Shown here one piece after another: positions 40,498 to 50,422 of a stretch of DNA of 64,000 nucleotides. Location of the stretch: contig NZ_MLYO01000048.1 in NCBI RefSeq assembly GCF_001866665.1, forward strand, positions 62,001-126,000, read 5' to 3'. The position numbers were made by a program, and so were the translations under genes. The first letter of the stretch is position 1; each line of letters opens with the position of its first letter. The notes beneath the pieces are model-generated. The model was not told the DNA's origin, ran no database searches, and was given only the letters and a program-made list of their open reading frames with translations. The stretch comes from Streptomyces monashensis (GTDB lineage: Bacteria; Actinomycetota; Actinomycetes; Streptomycetales; Streptomycetaceae).

Positions 40498-42018
40498 GTG
40501 ACTGACACCGGACTCGCCCCCCTGCCCGCCTCCGACCGACCGGGCGCCGCCGCGCGCCTGCGGGAGGCGCTGCTGGCCGTCTCCTTCACCGCCGACGGGC
40601 TGCTCGACCTGCTCGGCGCCCCCGCGTACGCGGCGCTGGCCCGCAGCGAGACCGTGCCCGCCCTGCGGGCGACCCGCGGCGACACGCCGCTGGAGACGCT
40701 CGTACGGCTCTTCCTGCTCCAGCAGCCGGTGCCGTACGCGCGCGTGGCGGCCGTTCTGCCGGCCGAGGAGGCCGTGGACGCCGGGTGGCTCACGCGCGTG
40801 GGCGGCGACGAGGTGGCCGCCACCGTGGACGTGCGGCCCTACGGCGGCCCCGGCGGCGAGGACTGGTTCATCGTCTCCGACCTGGGCTGCGCGGTGGGTG
40901 GTGCGGGCGGCATCGGGCAGCACGACGCGCGCGTCGTGCTGGGCGTCGGCGGCGCCTCCACGACCCTCGCCGGCATCACCGTCCGTACCCCGGTCGCCTC
41001 CGCCCTGGACCTCGGTACCGGTTCCGGCATCCAGGCCCTGCACGCCGCCCAGCACGCCACGCGCGTGACGGCGACGGACCTCAACCCGCGCGCGCTGCAC
41101 ATCACCGCGCTCACGCTGGCGCTGTCCGGCGCGCCGGCGGCCGACCTGCGCGAGGGCTCGCTCTTCGAGCCGGTCCGGGACGACGAGACGTACGACCTGA
41201 TCGTCTCCAACCCGCCCTTCGTCATCTCTCCCGGCGCCCGGCTGACGTACCGGGACGGCGGGATGGGCGGGGACGATCTGTGCCGCTCGCTCGTTCAGCA
41301 GGCGGGGGAACGGCTGAACGAGGGCGGGTTCGCGCAGTTCCTCGCCAACTGGCAGCACGTGGCAGGGGAGGACTGGCAGGACAGACTCAGGTCGTGGGTG
41401 CCGCGCGGGTGCGATGCCTGGATCGTGCAGCGCGAGGTGCAGGACGTCACGCAGTACGCCGAGCTGTGGCTGAGGGACGCCGGTGACCACCGCGGGGATC
41501 CGGCGGACTACCAGGCGCGTTACGACGCATGGCTCGACGAGTTCGAGGCGCGCAAGGTCAAGGCGGTCGGCTTCGGCTGGATCACCCTGCGCCGGACGGG
41601 TGCCGCCGAGCCCGTCGTCACCGTGGAGGAGTGGCCGCACCCGGTCGAGCAGCCGCTCGGGGACGTGATCCGGGCGCACTTCGAGCGCCTCGACTATCTC
41701 CGCGAGCACGACGACGCGGCGCTGCTCGACGGCCACTTCAGGCTGACCGCCGAGGTGGTCCAGGAGCAGGTCGGCCTGCCCGGCGCCGAGGACCCGGAGC
41801 ACGTGGTGCTGCGACAGCACCGCGGCATGCGCCGGGCCACGAAGGTGGACACGATCGGCGCGGGCTTCGCGGGTGTGTGCGACGGCACGCTCAGCGCGGG
41901 CCGGATCCTGGACGCCATCGCCCAGCTCATGGACGAGAACCCGGTCCTGCTCCGCGACCGCACCCCGGCCCAGATCCGCCTGCTCGTGGAACAGGGCTTC
42001 CTGGAGCCCGTGCGCTGA
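40498..42018 (+). CDS. SAM-dependent methyltransferase (MTS-type)
   Basis: A 506-residue protein. An N-terminal winged-helix-like region (about 1-140) precedes a Rossmann methyltransferase: ALDLGTGSGIQALHA (motif I), TDLNPRAL, and the catalytic NPPF (near 240). NPPF usually marks N-methylation of amino groups in bases or glutamine. The roughly 200-residue C-terminal part has no clear match. GTG 40498 has GGGGGG upstream; ATG 40489 is an alternative. It is probably an RNA or protein methyltransferase, target unknown. Confidence 0.82.
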   Translation: MTDTGLAPLPASDRPGAAARLREALLAVSFTADGLLDLLGAPAYAALARSETVPALRATRGDTPLETLVRLFLLQQPVPYARVAAVLPAEEAVDAGWLTRVGGDEVAATVDVRPYGGPGGEDWFIVSDLGCAVGGAGGIGQHDARVVLGVGGASTTLAGITVRTPVASALDLGTGSGIQALHAAQHATRVTATDLNPRALHITALTLALSGAPAADLREGSLFEPVRDDETYDLIVSNPPFVISPGARLTYRDGGMGGDDLCRSLVQQAGERLNEGGFAQFLANWQHVAGEDWQDRLRSWVPRGCDAWIVQREVQDVTQYAELWLRDAGDHRGDPADYQARYDAWLDEFEARKVKAVGFGWITLRRTGAAEPVVTVEEWPHPVEQPLGDVIRAHFERLDYLREHDDAALLDGHFRLTAEVVQEQVGLPGAEDPEHVVLRQHRGMRRATKVDTIGAGFAGVCDGTLSAGRILDAIAQLMDENPVLLRDRTPAQIRLLVEQGFLEPVR

Positions 42019-42230
42019 CCCCGCCCCGGAGCGTCCCGCCGCGCCGCTCGGCGCGGCCGGATGCAAAAAGGCCGGAAAATGCGGATGGCATGTGTGCCAG
42101 GGTGACGATCGATCGTATGTTCGATAACGAGCCGGCTCGCCGTTCACCCCGATGTCGCTCGCCCGTCTCCCGCGCGTGCCACCCTCCCCGCGCTGGGCGG
42201 AGCCGGAGACGCGGAAGGGGAGTGCCGGGG

Positions 42231-42428
42231 ATGGAGAGCGGGCCGGCGATCTACGCGGGAGTGGTGTTCGCCCTGTTCGGAGGCGCCCTGCTGGCCTGGA
42301 CCGGCACCCGGGTCCGGCGCGGGGAACCGGTGGCCCACGGTGTGAACCGAGTCGCATCGGCCACCCTCGCGAGCGTCGCCGGAACGGCCGCGCTCGCCCT
42401 CGGCGTGTACTGCCTGACCCGCCTCTGA
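42231..42428 (+). CDS. Small two-helix membrane protein
   Basis: A 65-residue protein with two hydrophobic segments (about 7-25 and 42-62) and a basic turn between them (RVRRGEPV). GGGGAG precedes the ATG. No family recognised. It sits alone between the methyltransferase and topA genes; a regulatory or structural membrane role is possible but unsupported. Confidence 0.6.
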   Translation: MESGPAIYAGVVFALFGGALLAWTGTRVRRGEPVAHGVNRVASATLASVAGTAALALGVYCLTRL

Positions 42429-42695
42429 CGTCGGCAGGCGTCCCGCGAGGGCCTGTCGCGGGAGTAAGGGGAGCGTCACGCTCCGGACATGGGGCACGGT
42501 GCTGCCGGGCAGTCCGGGCGGCAGGAATGCCGGTAGTCGGGTTACCGTTCGAGTGGCCGTTGTGGGCTTTTCCCGTTTGACACGGGGGCGGGATGTACCG
42601 TCACACTCCGCAGCGTCACACGTGCCAGCAGTACGCCGCGACCCCGGGACGAAGGCCTGGGGAGGCCACAGCGTCGACCGGAGAGAAGAGCGAAG

Positions 42696-45554
42696 TTGTC
42701 CCCGACCAGCGAGACCGCACAGGGCGGCCGCCGACTCGTCATCGTCGAGTCGCCTGCCAAGGCGAAGACGATCAAGGGCTACCTCGGCCCCGGCTACGTC
42801 GTCGAGGCGAGCGTCGGGCACATCCGTGACCTTCCCAACGGCGCCGCCGAGGTGCCCGAGAAGTACACCGGTGAGGTCCGCCGCCTCGGTGTGGACGTAG
42901 AACACGACTTCCAGCCGATCTATGTCGTCAACGCGGACAAGAAGGCCCAGGTCAAGAAGCTCAAGGACCTGCTGAAGGACTCCGACGAGCTCTTCCTCGC
43001 CACCGATGAGGACCGGGAGGGCGAGGCGATCGCCTGGCACCTCCAGGAGGTCCTCAAGCCGAAGATCCCCGTCAAGCGGATGGTCTTCCACGAGATCACC
43101 AAGGACGCGATCCGCGAGGCCGTCGCCAACCCGCGCCAGCTCAACCAGAAGCTGGTCGACGCCCAGGAGACCCGCCGCATCCTCGACCGCCTCTACGGCT
43201 ACGAGGTTTCGCCGGTCCTGTGGAAGAAGGTCATGCCCCGGCTGTCGGCCGGCCGTGTCCAGTCCGTCGCCACGCGTCTCGTGGTCGAGCGGGAACGCGA
43301 GCGCATCGCGTTTCGTTCCGCGGAGTACTGGGACCTGACGGGCACCTTCGCGACCGGCCGCGCGGGAGACCCGTCGGACCCGTCGTCGCTGGTCGCCCGC
43401 CTCCAGACCGTCGACGGCAGGCGGGTCGCGCAGGGCCGCGACTTCGACTCCCTGGGACAGCTCAAGAGCGAGAACACCCTCCACCTCGACGAGGCGACCG
43501 CCCGCGCCCTCGCCGCCGCCCTGGAGAGCACCCGCTTCTCCGTGCGCTCGGTCGAGTCCAAGCCGTACCGCCGCTCGCCGTACGCGCCGTTCCGTACGAC
43601 GACGCTCCAGCAGGAGGCGAGCCGCAAGCTCGGCTTCGGCGCGAAGGCCACCATGCAGGTCGCCCAGAAGCTGTACGAGAACGGCTACATCACGTACATG
43701 CGTACGGACTCCACGACGCTGAGCGACACGGCGATCGCGGCGGCCCGCGCGCAGGTCACGCAGCTCTACGGCGCCGACTACCTCCCGCCGCAGCCGCGCA
43801 CGTACGCCGCCAAGGTCAAGAACGCCCAGGAGGCGCACGAGGCGATCCGCCCCTCGGGTGATCGTTTCCGCACCCCGGCCGAGACCGGCCTGAGCGGCGA
43901 CCAGTTCAAGCTCTACGAGCTGATCTGGAAGCGGACCGTCGCCTCCCAGATGAAGGACGCGACCGGCAACAGCGTGACCGTGAAGATCGGCGGCACCGCG
44001 GCCGACGGCCGTGACGTCGAGTTCAGCGCCTCCGGCAAGACGATCACCTTCCACGGCTTCCTGAAGGCCTACGTCGAGGGTGCCGACGACCCGAACGCGG
44101 AGCTGGACGACCGCGAGCGCCGGCTGCCGCAGGTCACCGAGGGCGACGCGCTGTCCGCCGAGGAGATCACGGTCGACGGCCACGCCACCAAGCCCCCGGC
44201 CCGCTACACCGAGGCCTCCCTGGTCAAGGAGCTGGAAGAGCGCGAGATCGGCCGCCCGTCGACGTACGCGTCGATCATCGGCACGATCCTCGACCGCGGC
44301 TACGTCTTCAAGAAGGGCACGGCCCTGGTGCCGTCCTTCCTGTCCTTCGCCGTGGTCAACCTCCTGGAGAAGCACTTCGGCCGGCTCGTCGACTACGACT
44401 TCACCGCCAAGATGGAGGACGACCTCGACCGCATCGCCGCCGGTCAGGCGAAGGCCGTGCCGTGGCTGAAGCGCTTCTACTTCGGTGAGACCCTGTCCGA
44501 CAGCGGCTCCGCCGCGGGTGGCCACGGCACCGCGGCCGACGCGGGCAACGGCGACGGGGACCACCTGGGCGGCCTCAAGGAGCTGGTGACCGACCTGGGC
44601 GCGATCGACGCGCGCGAGGTGTCGTCGTTCCCGGTGGGCAACGGCATCGTGCTCCGCGTCGGCCGCTACGGCCCGTACATCGAGCGCGGCGAGAAGGACA
44701 CCGAGCAGCACCAGCGCGCCGACATCCCGGACGACCTGGCGCCGGACGAGCTGTCCGTCGAGCTGGCCGAGGAGCTGCTGGCCAAGCCCAGCGGCGACTT
44801 CGAGCTGGGTGCCGACCCGGCCACGGGCCACCAGATCGTCGCCAAGGCCGGCCGCTACGGCCCGTACGTCACGGAGATCCTCCCCGAGGGCACCCCGAAG
44901 ACCGGCAAGAACGCGGTCAAGCCGCGCACGGCCTCGCTCTTCAAGTCCATGTCGCTCGACACGGTGACGCTGGAGGAGGCGCTGCAGCTGATGTCGCTGC
45001 CGCGCGTCGTCGGCGCCGACGCCGAGGGCCAGGAGATCACCGCGCAGAACGGCCGCTACGGCCCGTACCTGAAGAAGGGCACGGACTCGCGCTCGCTCCA
45101 GTCCGAGGACCAGCTTTTCACGATCACGCTGGAGGAGGCGCTGGCGATCTACGCCCAGCCCAAGCAGCGTGGCCGCGCGGCCGCCAAGCCGCCGCTGAAG
45201 GAGTTGGGCACCGACCCGGTCAGCGAGAAGCCGGTCGTGGTCAAGGACGGCCGCTTCGGTCCGTACGTCACCGACGGCGAGACCAACGCGACCCTGCGCT
45301 CCGGCGACAGCGTCGAGACGATCACCCCGGAGCGCGGCTTCGAACTGCTCGCCGAGAAGCGCGCGAAGGGGCCCGCCAAGAAGACCGCGAAGAAGGCGCC
45401 GGCCAAGAAGGCGGCCCCGGCGAAGAAGGCCGCCGCCAAGAAGACGGCGGCGAAGAAGACGACCGCGGCCGCGAAGAAGACCACGGCGGCCAAGAAGACC
45501 ACCGCCAAGAAGGCCACCGCCGCCAAGGCGACGGCCTCCGGCACGGAGGACTGA
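42696..45554 (+). CDS. topA: DNA topoisomerase I
   Basis: A 952-residue type IA topoisomerase that relaxes negative supercoils. The TOPRIM start VIVESPAKAKTIKGYLG and DEDREGEAIAWHL are followed by the active-site ITYMRTDST with Y334. Instead of C-terminal zinc fingers it has repeated GRYGPY-type domains and a long Lys/Ala-rich tail (about 895-950), typical of actinobacteria and thought to aid processivity. The TTG at 42696 has GGAGAGAAGAG upstream; TTG starts are known for this gene. It is in conserved company with holB, as in Rv3646c-Rv3644c. Confidence 0.96.
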   Translation: MSPTSETAQGGRRLVIVESPAKAKTIKGYLGPGYVVEASVGHIRDLPNGAAEVPEKYTGEVRRLGVDVEHDFQPIYVVNADKKAQVKKLKDLLKDSDELFLATDEDREGEAIAWHLQEVLKPKIPVKRMVFHEITKDAIREAVANPRQLNQKLVDAQETRRILDRLYGYEVSPVLWKKVMPRLSAGRVQSVATRLVVERERERIAFRSAEYWDLTGTFATGRAGDPSDPSSLVARLQTVDGRRVAQGRDFDSLGQLKSENTLHLDEATARALAAALESTRFSVRSVESKPYRRSPYAPFRTTTLQQEASRKLGFGAKATMQVAQKLYENGYITYMRTDSTTLSDTAIAAARAQVTQLYGADYLPPQPRTYAAKVKNAQEAHEAIRPSGDRFRTPAETGLSGDQFKLYELIWKRTVASQMKDATGNSVTVKIGGTAADGRDVEFSASGKTITFHGFLKAYVEGADDPNAELDDRERRLPQVTEGDALSAEEITVDGHATKPPARYTEASLVKELEEREIGRPSTYASIIGTILDRGYVFKKGTALVPSFLSFAVVNLLEKHFGRLVDYDFTAKMEDDLDRIAAGQAKAVPWLKRFYFGETLSDSGSAAGGHGTAADAGNGDGDHLGGLKELVTDLGAIDAREVSSFPVGNGIVLRVGRYGPYIERGEKDTEQHQRADIPDDLAPDELSVELAEELLAKPSGDFELGADPATGHQIVAKAGRYGPYVTEILPEGTPKTGKNAVKPRTASLFKSMSLDTVTLEEALQLMSLPRVVGADAEGQEITAQNGRYGPYLKKGTDSRSLQSEDQLFTITLEEALAIYAQPKQRGRAAAKPPLKELGTDPVSEKPVVVKDGRFGPYVTDGETNATLRSGDSVETITPERGFELLAEKRAKGPAKKTAKKAPAKKAAPAKKAAAKKTAAKKTTAAAKKTTAAKKTTAKKATAAKATASGTED

Positions 45555-45621
45555 TCCGCCCCGCGGTCCCGCCTCCGGGTTTCCGTTCGGCTTCGCGAAG
45601 CGCCCGCCCGGTATCACTTGG

Positions 45622-45656
45622 GCACGCCCCGGCATCACTTTGGTGTCGGGGCGTGC
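45622..45656 (+). terminator. Terminator of topA
   Basis: GCACGCCCCG (45622-45631) pairs with CGGGGCGTGC (45647-45656) around a 15-base loop. Confidence 0.7.
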
Positions 45657-45709
45657 GCATGCCAGGACACAAGACGTGTCCTGTCGGTGGCTGCCGATAG
45701 GCTGAACGC

Positions 45710-48700
45710 ATGACGCGAGCCGAGCAGCCAACGGCCCCCACCACAGAACCGGACGAAGCCCTGGTCGCGGACTCCCGCGAGCGCGCCGTCCGCTCCCTGC
45801 TGCGCCGACCGGAACTGCGGCGCCTGTGGAGCGCGCATCTGGTCGGCGGCACCGGCGACGCCCTCGCCCTTCTCGTCCTGGTCGTCCTCGTCCTCCAGGC
45901 GGCGATCGCCCAGGGCGCCTTCGGCGGGGGATACCGGGGTGTGGCGTTCGCAGTGGCGACCGTCTTCGCCGCGCGCGTGCTCGCCACCTTGCTCTTCGGC
46001 GCCGTCCTGCTCGGCCCCCTGACCTCGCTCACCAGCCAGGAGGGCCCGCTCGACCGGCGCTGGACCATGGTCGGCGCCGACGGTGTGCGCGCCCTGCTGC
46101 TGATCGTCGCGCCCCTGTGGATCGACTGGACGCCGGACAACGCGCTGGCCGTCCTGCTCGTCACCGCCTTCGTCACCGGCGTCGCCGAGCGCCTGTGGAC
46201 GGTGTGCCGGGAGAGCGCGGCCCCCGCCCTGCTGCCCGGCCCGCCCCCGGAGGGCGCCACCGTACGGCCGCTGCCGGACCACATGGACGCTCTGCGCCGG
46301 CTGTCGCTGCGCACCGGCTTCCTGGCCGTCCCGCTGGCCGCCGCCACCCTGGTCGTCGCCGGACTGCTCAACAACCTGCTGGGCACGGGCGTGGTCTGGT
46401 TCGACCAGCACCACGCGGCCCTCGGCTCGTACGTCGCGGCGGGCCTGTTCGCCGCCTCCCTGTCCGTGCTGACCTCGCTCGAACTGCCCGACGTGCGCAC
46501 CCCGCGCGCGCGGTCCCCGCTGGAGGGCCTGCGCCGCCCGCGCACCGGCACCGGCGTCGACAAGGGCCGTACCGGCGCGATCCCGCTGCTCGTCCTGGCC
46601 TGCGCCGCCGTCGCGGGCGCCATCGCCGCCGCCGTCTCGGTGTGCGTGCTGCACGCCACCGACCTGGGCGGTGGCCCGGTCCTGTACGGCCTGCTGGTCC
46701 TCGGCCTGACCGGCGGCGTCGCCGTCGGCATCCGTACGGCCCCCCTGGTGCTGCCCTCGCTCTCGCGGCGCCGGCTGCTCGCCCTCGCGATCGCCTTCAC
46801 CGGCATCGCCCTGCTGGCCGCCGGCCTGGTCCCGGACGTCACCACGGTGCTGCTGATCGTCGCTATCGCCGGCGTCACCGCGGGCGTGGCGGCGAACACC
46901 GGGCATGCCCTGCTGGACCAGGAGACCGAGGACTTCCGCAGGGCGCGTGTCACCGAGCACCTGCACGCCGTGGTGCGCGTCTGCATAGTGCTCGGCGTCC
47001 TGATCGCACCCGTCGTCGCCGGGCTCATCGGCCGCCACCGCCTGGAGAACGGCCGGTTCGTCTTCGCGCACGGCGGCGCCTCCTTCACGCTGATGCTGGT
47101 CGGCGCGCTGCTGCTGCCGGTCGCCGCGCTGGTGCTCGCCAAGGTCGACGACCGCTCCGGCATCCCGCTGCGCCAGGACCTCAAGGACGCGCTGCTCGGC
47201 GGCGACGACCCGGTCGAGGCACCGGCCACGAGCGGCTTCTTCATCGCCCTGGAGGGCGGCGACGGCGCCGGCAAGTCCACCCAGGCCGAGGCCCTCGCCG
47301 AGTGGATCCGGGCCAAGGGCCACGAGGTCGTGCTCACCCGCGAGCCGGGTGCCACGCCGGTCGGCAAGCGGCTGCGCTCGATCCTGCTGGACGTGTCCTC
47401 GGCGGGCCTGTCGCACCGCGCGGAGGCGCTGTTGTACGCCGCCGACCGCGCCGAGCACGTCGACACGGTCGTACGCCCCGCCCTGGAGCGCGGCGCGGTC
47501 GTCATCTCCGACCGCTACATCGACTCGTCCGTCGCCTACCAGGGCGCCGGCCGCGACCTGTCCCCGACCGAGATCGCCCGCATCAACCGCTGGGCGACCG
47601 ACGGCCTCGTCCCGCACCTCACCGTCCTGCTGGACGTCTCCCCGGAGACGGCCCGCGAGCGGTTCACCGAGGCGCCGGACCGGCTGGAGTCGGAGCCGGC
47701 GGAGTTCCACGCGCGCGTGCGGGCCGGTTTCCTCACGCTGGCCGCCTCCGACCCCGGCCGCTACCTGGTGGTGGACGCCGGTCAGGAGCCCGAGGCCGTC
47801 ACGACCGTGATCCGGCACCGGCTCGACACCGTGCTGCCGCTGTCCGAGGCCGAGATCGAGGCCCAGGAGGAGGCGCGGAAGAAGGCCGAGGAGGAGGCCC
47901 GCCGCAAGGCCGAGGAAGAGGCCGCCCGCAAGGCCGAGGAGGAGCGCCTGGAGCGTGAGCGCCAGGAACAGCTCGCCAGGCTGCGTGCCGAGGAGGAGGA
48001 GCGCAAGCGCCGCGAGCTGGAGGAGGCGCAGCGCCGCGAGGCCGAGCGGCAGGCGGAGGAGGCCCGGCAGCGGGCCGAGGAGGCCGCCCGGCGCGCGGAG
48101 GAGGAGCGGCTGCGGCTGCTCGCCGAGGAGAAGGCCCGCGCCGAGGAGGAGTCCCGCCGCAGGGCCGAGGAGGAGCGGCGCCGCAAGCAGGCCGAGGAGG
48201 AAGCCCGGCTGCGCGCCGAGGAGGAGGCGCGGCGCCTGGAGAAGCAGCGCAAGGCCGAGGAGGCGCTGCTGCGTGCCGAGGAGGCCCGCCGCCAGGCGGC
48301 CGAGGCAGCGGCGGCGGCCGACACGGCGGCCCGCAGGTCCAGCACCCGCCTGCCGGCGGCGCCGGGTGTCCTGCCCGAGGCGTCGACGGTTCCCACGCCG
48401 GTCGTGTCCCCGGAGCCGCGCGGTACCGAGGAGACGGTGCCGACACCGGTGGTGCCGCTCGGCAAGGACGAGCGGGACGCCGACGCCAAGGCCCGTTCCA
48501 CGCGCGCGTCCGGGACCGGCGCCGGCTCCGAGTCCGAGGTGACCGCCGAGCTCCCGCAGCCGCCGGCCGCTCCGGGCGCGGCGGACGAGACGGCGGTGCT
48601 GCCGCCGGTGACGCCGGGTGCGGTCGATGAGACGGCCGTGCTGCCGCCCGTACGGCCCGGTGCGCGCCCCGACGGCTCCGAGGACCGCACCCGCGAGATG

Positions 48701-48880
48701 CCCCAGCTCGACGCCGACGGCACACCGCGCCGCCGCCCCCGCCCCGACTGGGCCGAGGAGACCCCGCTGGACGACCTGCCGTCGCTGGCGGACGAACTGC
48801 TGGGGTCGTACGACGAGCGGGAGTACGGCGACCGGGACGAGGAGCAGGGCGGCAGCCGGGGCCGGGGCCGGCGCGGTTGA
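45710..48880 (+). CDS. tmk: Membrane-fused thymidylate kinase with coiled-coil tail
   Basis: A 1056-residue three-part protein. Residues about 1-490 form an MFS-like membrane domain with roughly 12 hydrophobic helices. Residues 508 to about 710 are a complete dTMP kinase: FIALEGGDGAGKST with K522, D601-R-Y, and GLVPHLTVLLDV. Residues about 713-867 are a continuous Glu/Lys/Arg/Ala coiled coil (repeats like EEEARRKAEEE), and the rest is disordered, acidic and Pro-rich. Phosphorylating dTMP at the membrane could tie dTTP supply to the replisome; holB follows. The arrangement is known in Streptomyces (SCO3542, from memory) but poorly explained. Confidence 0.95.
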   Translation: MTRAEQPTAPTTEPDEALVADSRERAVRSLLRRPELRRLWSAHLVGGTGDALALLVLVVLVLQAAIAQGAFGGGYRGVAFAVATVFAARVLATLLFGAVLLGPLTSLTSQEGPLDRRWTMVGADGVRALLLIVAPLWIDWTPDNALAVLLVTAFVTGVAERLWTVCRESAAPALLPGPPPEGATVRPLPDHMDALRRLSLRTGFLAVPLAAATLVVAGLLNNLLGTGVVWFDQHHAALGSYVAAGLFAASLSVLTSLELPDVRTPRARSPLEGLRRPRTGTGVDKGRTGAIPLLVLACAAVAGAIAAAVSVCVLHATDLGGGPVLYGLLVLGLTGGVAVGIRTAPLVLPSLSRRRLLALAIAFTGIALLAAGLVPDVTTVLLIVAIAGVTAGVAANTGHALLDQETEDFRRARVTEHLHAVVRVCIVLGVLIAPVVAGLIGRHRLENGRFVFAHGGASFTLMLVGALLLPVAALVLAKVDDRSGIPLRQDLKDALLGGDDPVEAPATSGFFIALEGGDGAGKSTQAEALAEWIRAKGHEVVLTREPGATPVGKRLRSILLDVSSAGLSHRAEALLYAADRAEHVDTVVRPALERGAVVISDRYIDSSVAYQGAGRDLSPTEIARINRWATDGLVPHLTVLLDVSPETARERFTEAPDRLESEPAEFHARVRAGFLTLAASDPGRYLVVDAGQEPEAVTTVIRHRLDTVLPLSEAEIEAQEEARKKAEEEARRKAEEEAARKAEEERLERERQEQLARLRAEEEERKRRELEEAQRREAERQAEEARQRAEEAARRAEEERLRLLAEEKARAEEESRRRAEEERRRKQAEEEARLRAEEEARRLEKQRKAEEALLRAEEARRQAAEAAAAADTAARRSSTRLPAAPGVLPEASTVPTPVVSPEPRGTEETVPTPVVPLGKDERDADAKARSTRASGTGAGSESEVTAELPQPPAAPGAADETAVLPPVTPGAVDETAVLPPVRPGARPDGSEDRTREMPQLDADGTPRRRPRPDWAEETPLDDLPSLADELLGSYDEREYGDRDEEQGGSRGRGRRG

Positions 48881-49053
48881 CGGCGGGCCCGGCGGGCCCC
48901 GGCGGGGCGGAGGGCGGTGCGGGTCGGAGCGATCGACCGGCGCCGCCCTCGCGCTTTCCCGGTGGCCACCGGGGCGGCCGGACTGCGTTGTCAGTGCCCG
49001 CCCGCACAATGGAGGGCAGGAACGCGGAGTGTGACGGAAGGGCGGCGTGACCC

Positions 49054-50259
49054 ATGACCGTGTGGGACGACCTCGTCGGGCAGGAGAAGGTGAGCGCGGT
49101 GCTCGGCGCCGCCGCGCGGGACGCCGACGCCCTCGTCACGGCCGCCGCAGCCGACGAGCCGCTGCCCGAGGCGTCGAAGATGACGCACGCCTGGCTGTTC
49201 ACGGGCCCGCCCGGCGCGGGCCGGAACCAGGCGGCGCGGGCCTTCGCCGCGGCCCTGCAGTGCGTGAGCCCCGACCGCGCCCTCGGCGGCTCCCCCGGCT
49301 GCGGTTTCTGCGACGGCTGCCACACCGCCCTGCTCGGCACCCACGCCGACGTCAACACGGTCGCCGCGGTCGGCTCCGAGATCCTGGTGAAGGACATGCG
49401 GGACACGGTCCGCAAGTCGTTCACGGCGCCGGCGAACGGCCGCTGGCAGATCATCCTGGTCGAGGACGCCGAGCGGCTGAACGAGAAGTCGGCCAACGCC
49501 GTCCTCAAGGCCGTGGAGGAGCCCGCCCCGCGCACGGTCTGGCTTCTGTGCGCCCCCTCCGTCGAGGACGTCCTGCCGACGATCCGCTCCCGCTGCCGCC
49601 ACCTGACCCTGCGCACGCCCTCCGTCGACGCGGTCGCCGACATGCTCGTACGGCGCGACGGCATCGAGCCGCAGGTCGCGGCGGCCGCCGCCCGTGCCAC
49701 GCAGGGGCACGTGGAGCGGGCCCGGCGCCTGGCCACCGACCCGGCGGCCCGTGAGCGCCGGGCCGCCGTGCTGAAGCTGCCCCTGCGGCTGGACGAGGTC
49801 GGCGCCTGTCTGCGGGCCGCCCAGGAACTGGTGGACGCGGCTGCCGAGGACGCCAAGCAGCTCGCCGAGGAGATGGACGGCAAGGAGACGGAGGAGCTGA
49901 AGGCAGCGCTCGGCGCGGCCCAGGGCGGCCGCCTGCCGCGCGGCACGGCGGGCGTGATGAAGGACCTGGAGGACATGCAGAAACGCCGCAGAACCCGCAC
50001 CCAGCGCGACAGCCTCGACGTCGCCCTCGGCGATCTCACCGCCTTCTACCGCGATGTGCTCGCCCTCCAGCTCGGCTCCCGCGTGGCGATCGCCAACAGC
50101 GACGCCGAGGACGCCCTGGACCGGCTGGCCCGGGGCAGCCGCCCGGAATCCACCCTCCGCCGCATCGAGGCGATCGGCGCGTGCCGCGAGGCCCTCGACC
50201 GCAATGTGGCCCCGCTGCTGGCGGTGGAGGCGATGACGATGGCGCTGCGGGCGGGGTGA
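49054..50259 (+). CDS. holB: DNA polymerase III subunit delta'
   Basis: A 401-residue clamp-loader subunit. The AAA+ domain has a degenerate P-loop GPPGAGRNQA (no Lys), a zinc-binding cluster with CVSP and GCGFCDGCHT, and ILVEDAERLNEKSANAVLKAVEEP (Walker B/sensor region). Loss of the catalytic lysine fits delta' acting as a stator rather than an ATPase. The C-terminal helical collar includes a Gln/Glu-rich segment. ATG 49054 has GGAAGGGCGG upstream. It follows tmk, as is common in bacteria. Confidence 0.93.
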   Translation: MTVWDDLVGQEKVSAVLGAAARDADALVTAAAADEPLPEASKMTHAWLFTGPPGAGRNQAARAFAAALQCVSPDRALGGSPGCGFCDGCHTALLGTHADVNTVAAVGSEILVKDMRDTVRKSFTAPANGRWQIILVEDAERLNEKSANAVLKAVEEPAPRTVWLLCAPSVEDVLPTIRSRCRHLTLRTPSVDAVADMLVRRDGIEPQVAAAAARATQGHVERARRLATDPAARERRAAVLKLPLRLDEVGACLRAAQELVDAAAEDAKQLAEEMDGKETEELKAALGAAQGGRLPRGTAGVMKDLEDMQKRRRTRTQRDSLDVALGDLTAFYRDVLALQLGSRVAIANSDAEDALDRLARGSRPESTLRRIEAIGACREALDRNVAPLLAVEAMTMALRAG

Positions 50260-50422
50260 GGGGCGTGCGGGCGCTGACGGAGACGGGATGAGCGGCGGGC
50301 GGCTGCCGCCGGAGTGGGTGCGGGACGCCCGTGACACCACTCGCAGTCCCGCATGTCCCTCGTACGAGCACATCACCCGCACGGGCCGCGCCCGATGCGT
50401 AGCACAGCGTTACGCTCGCCGA

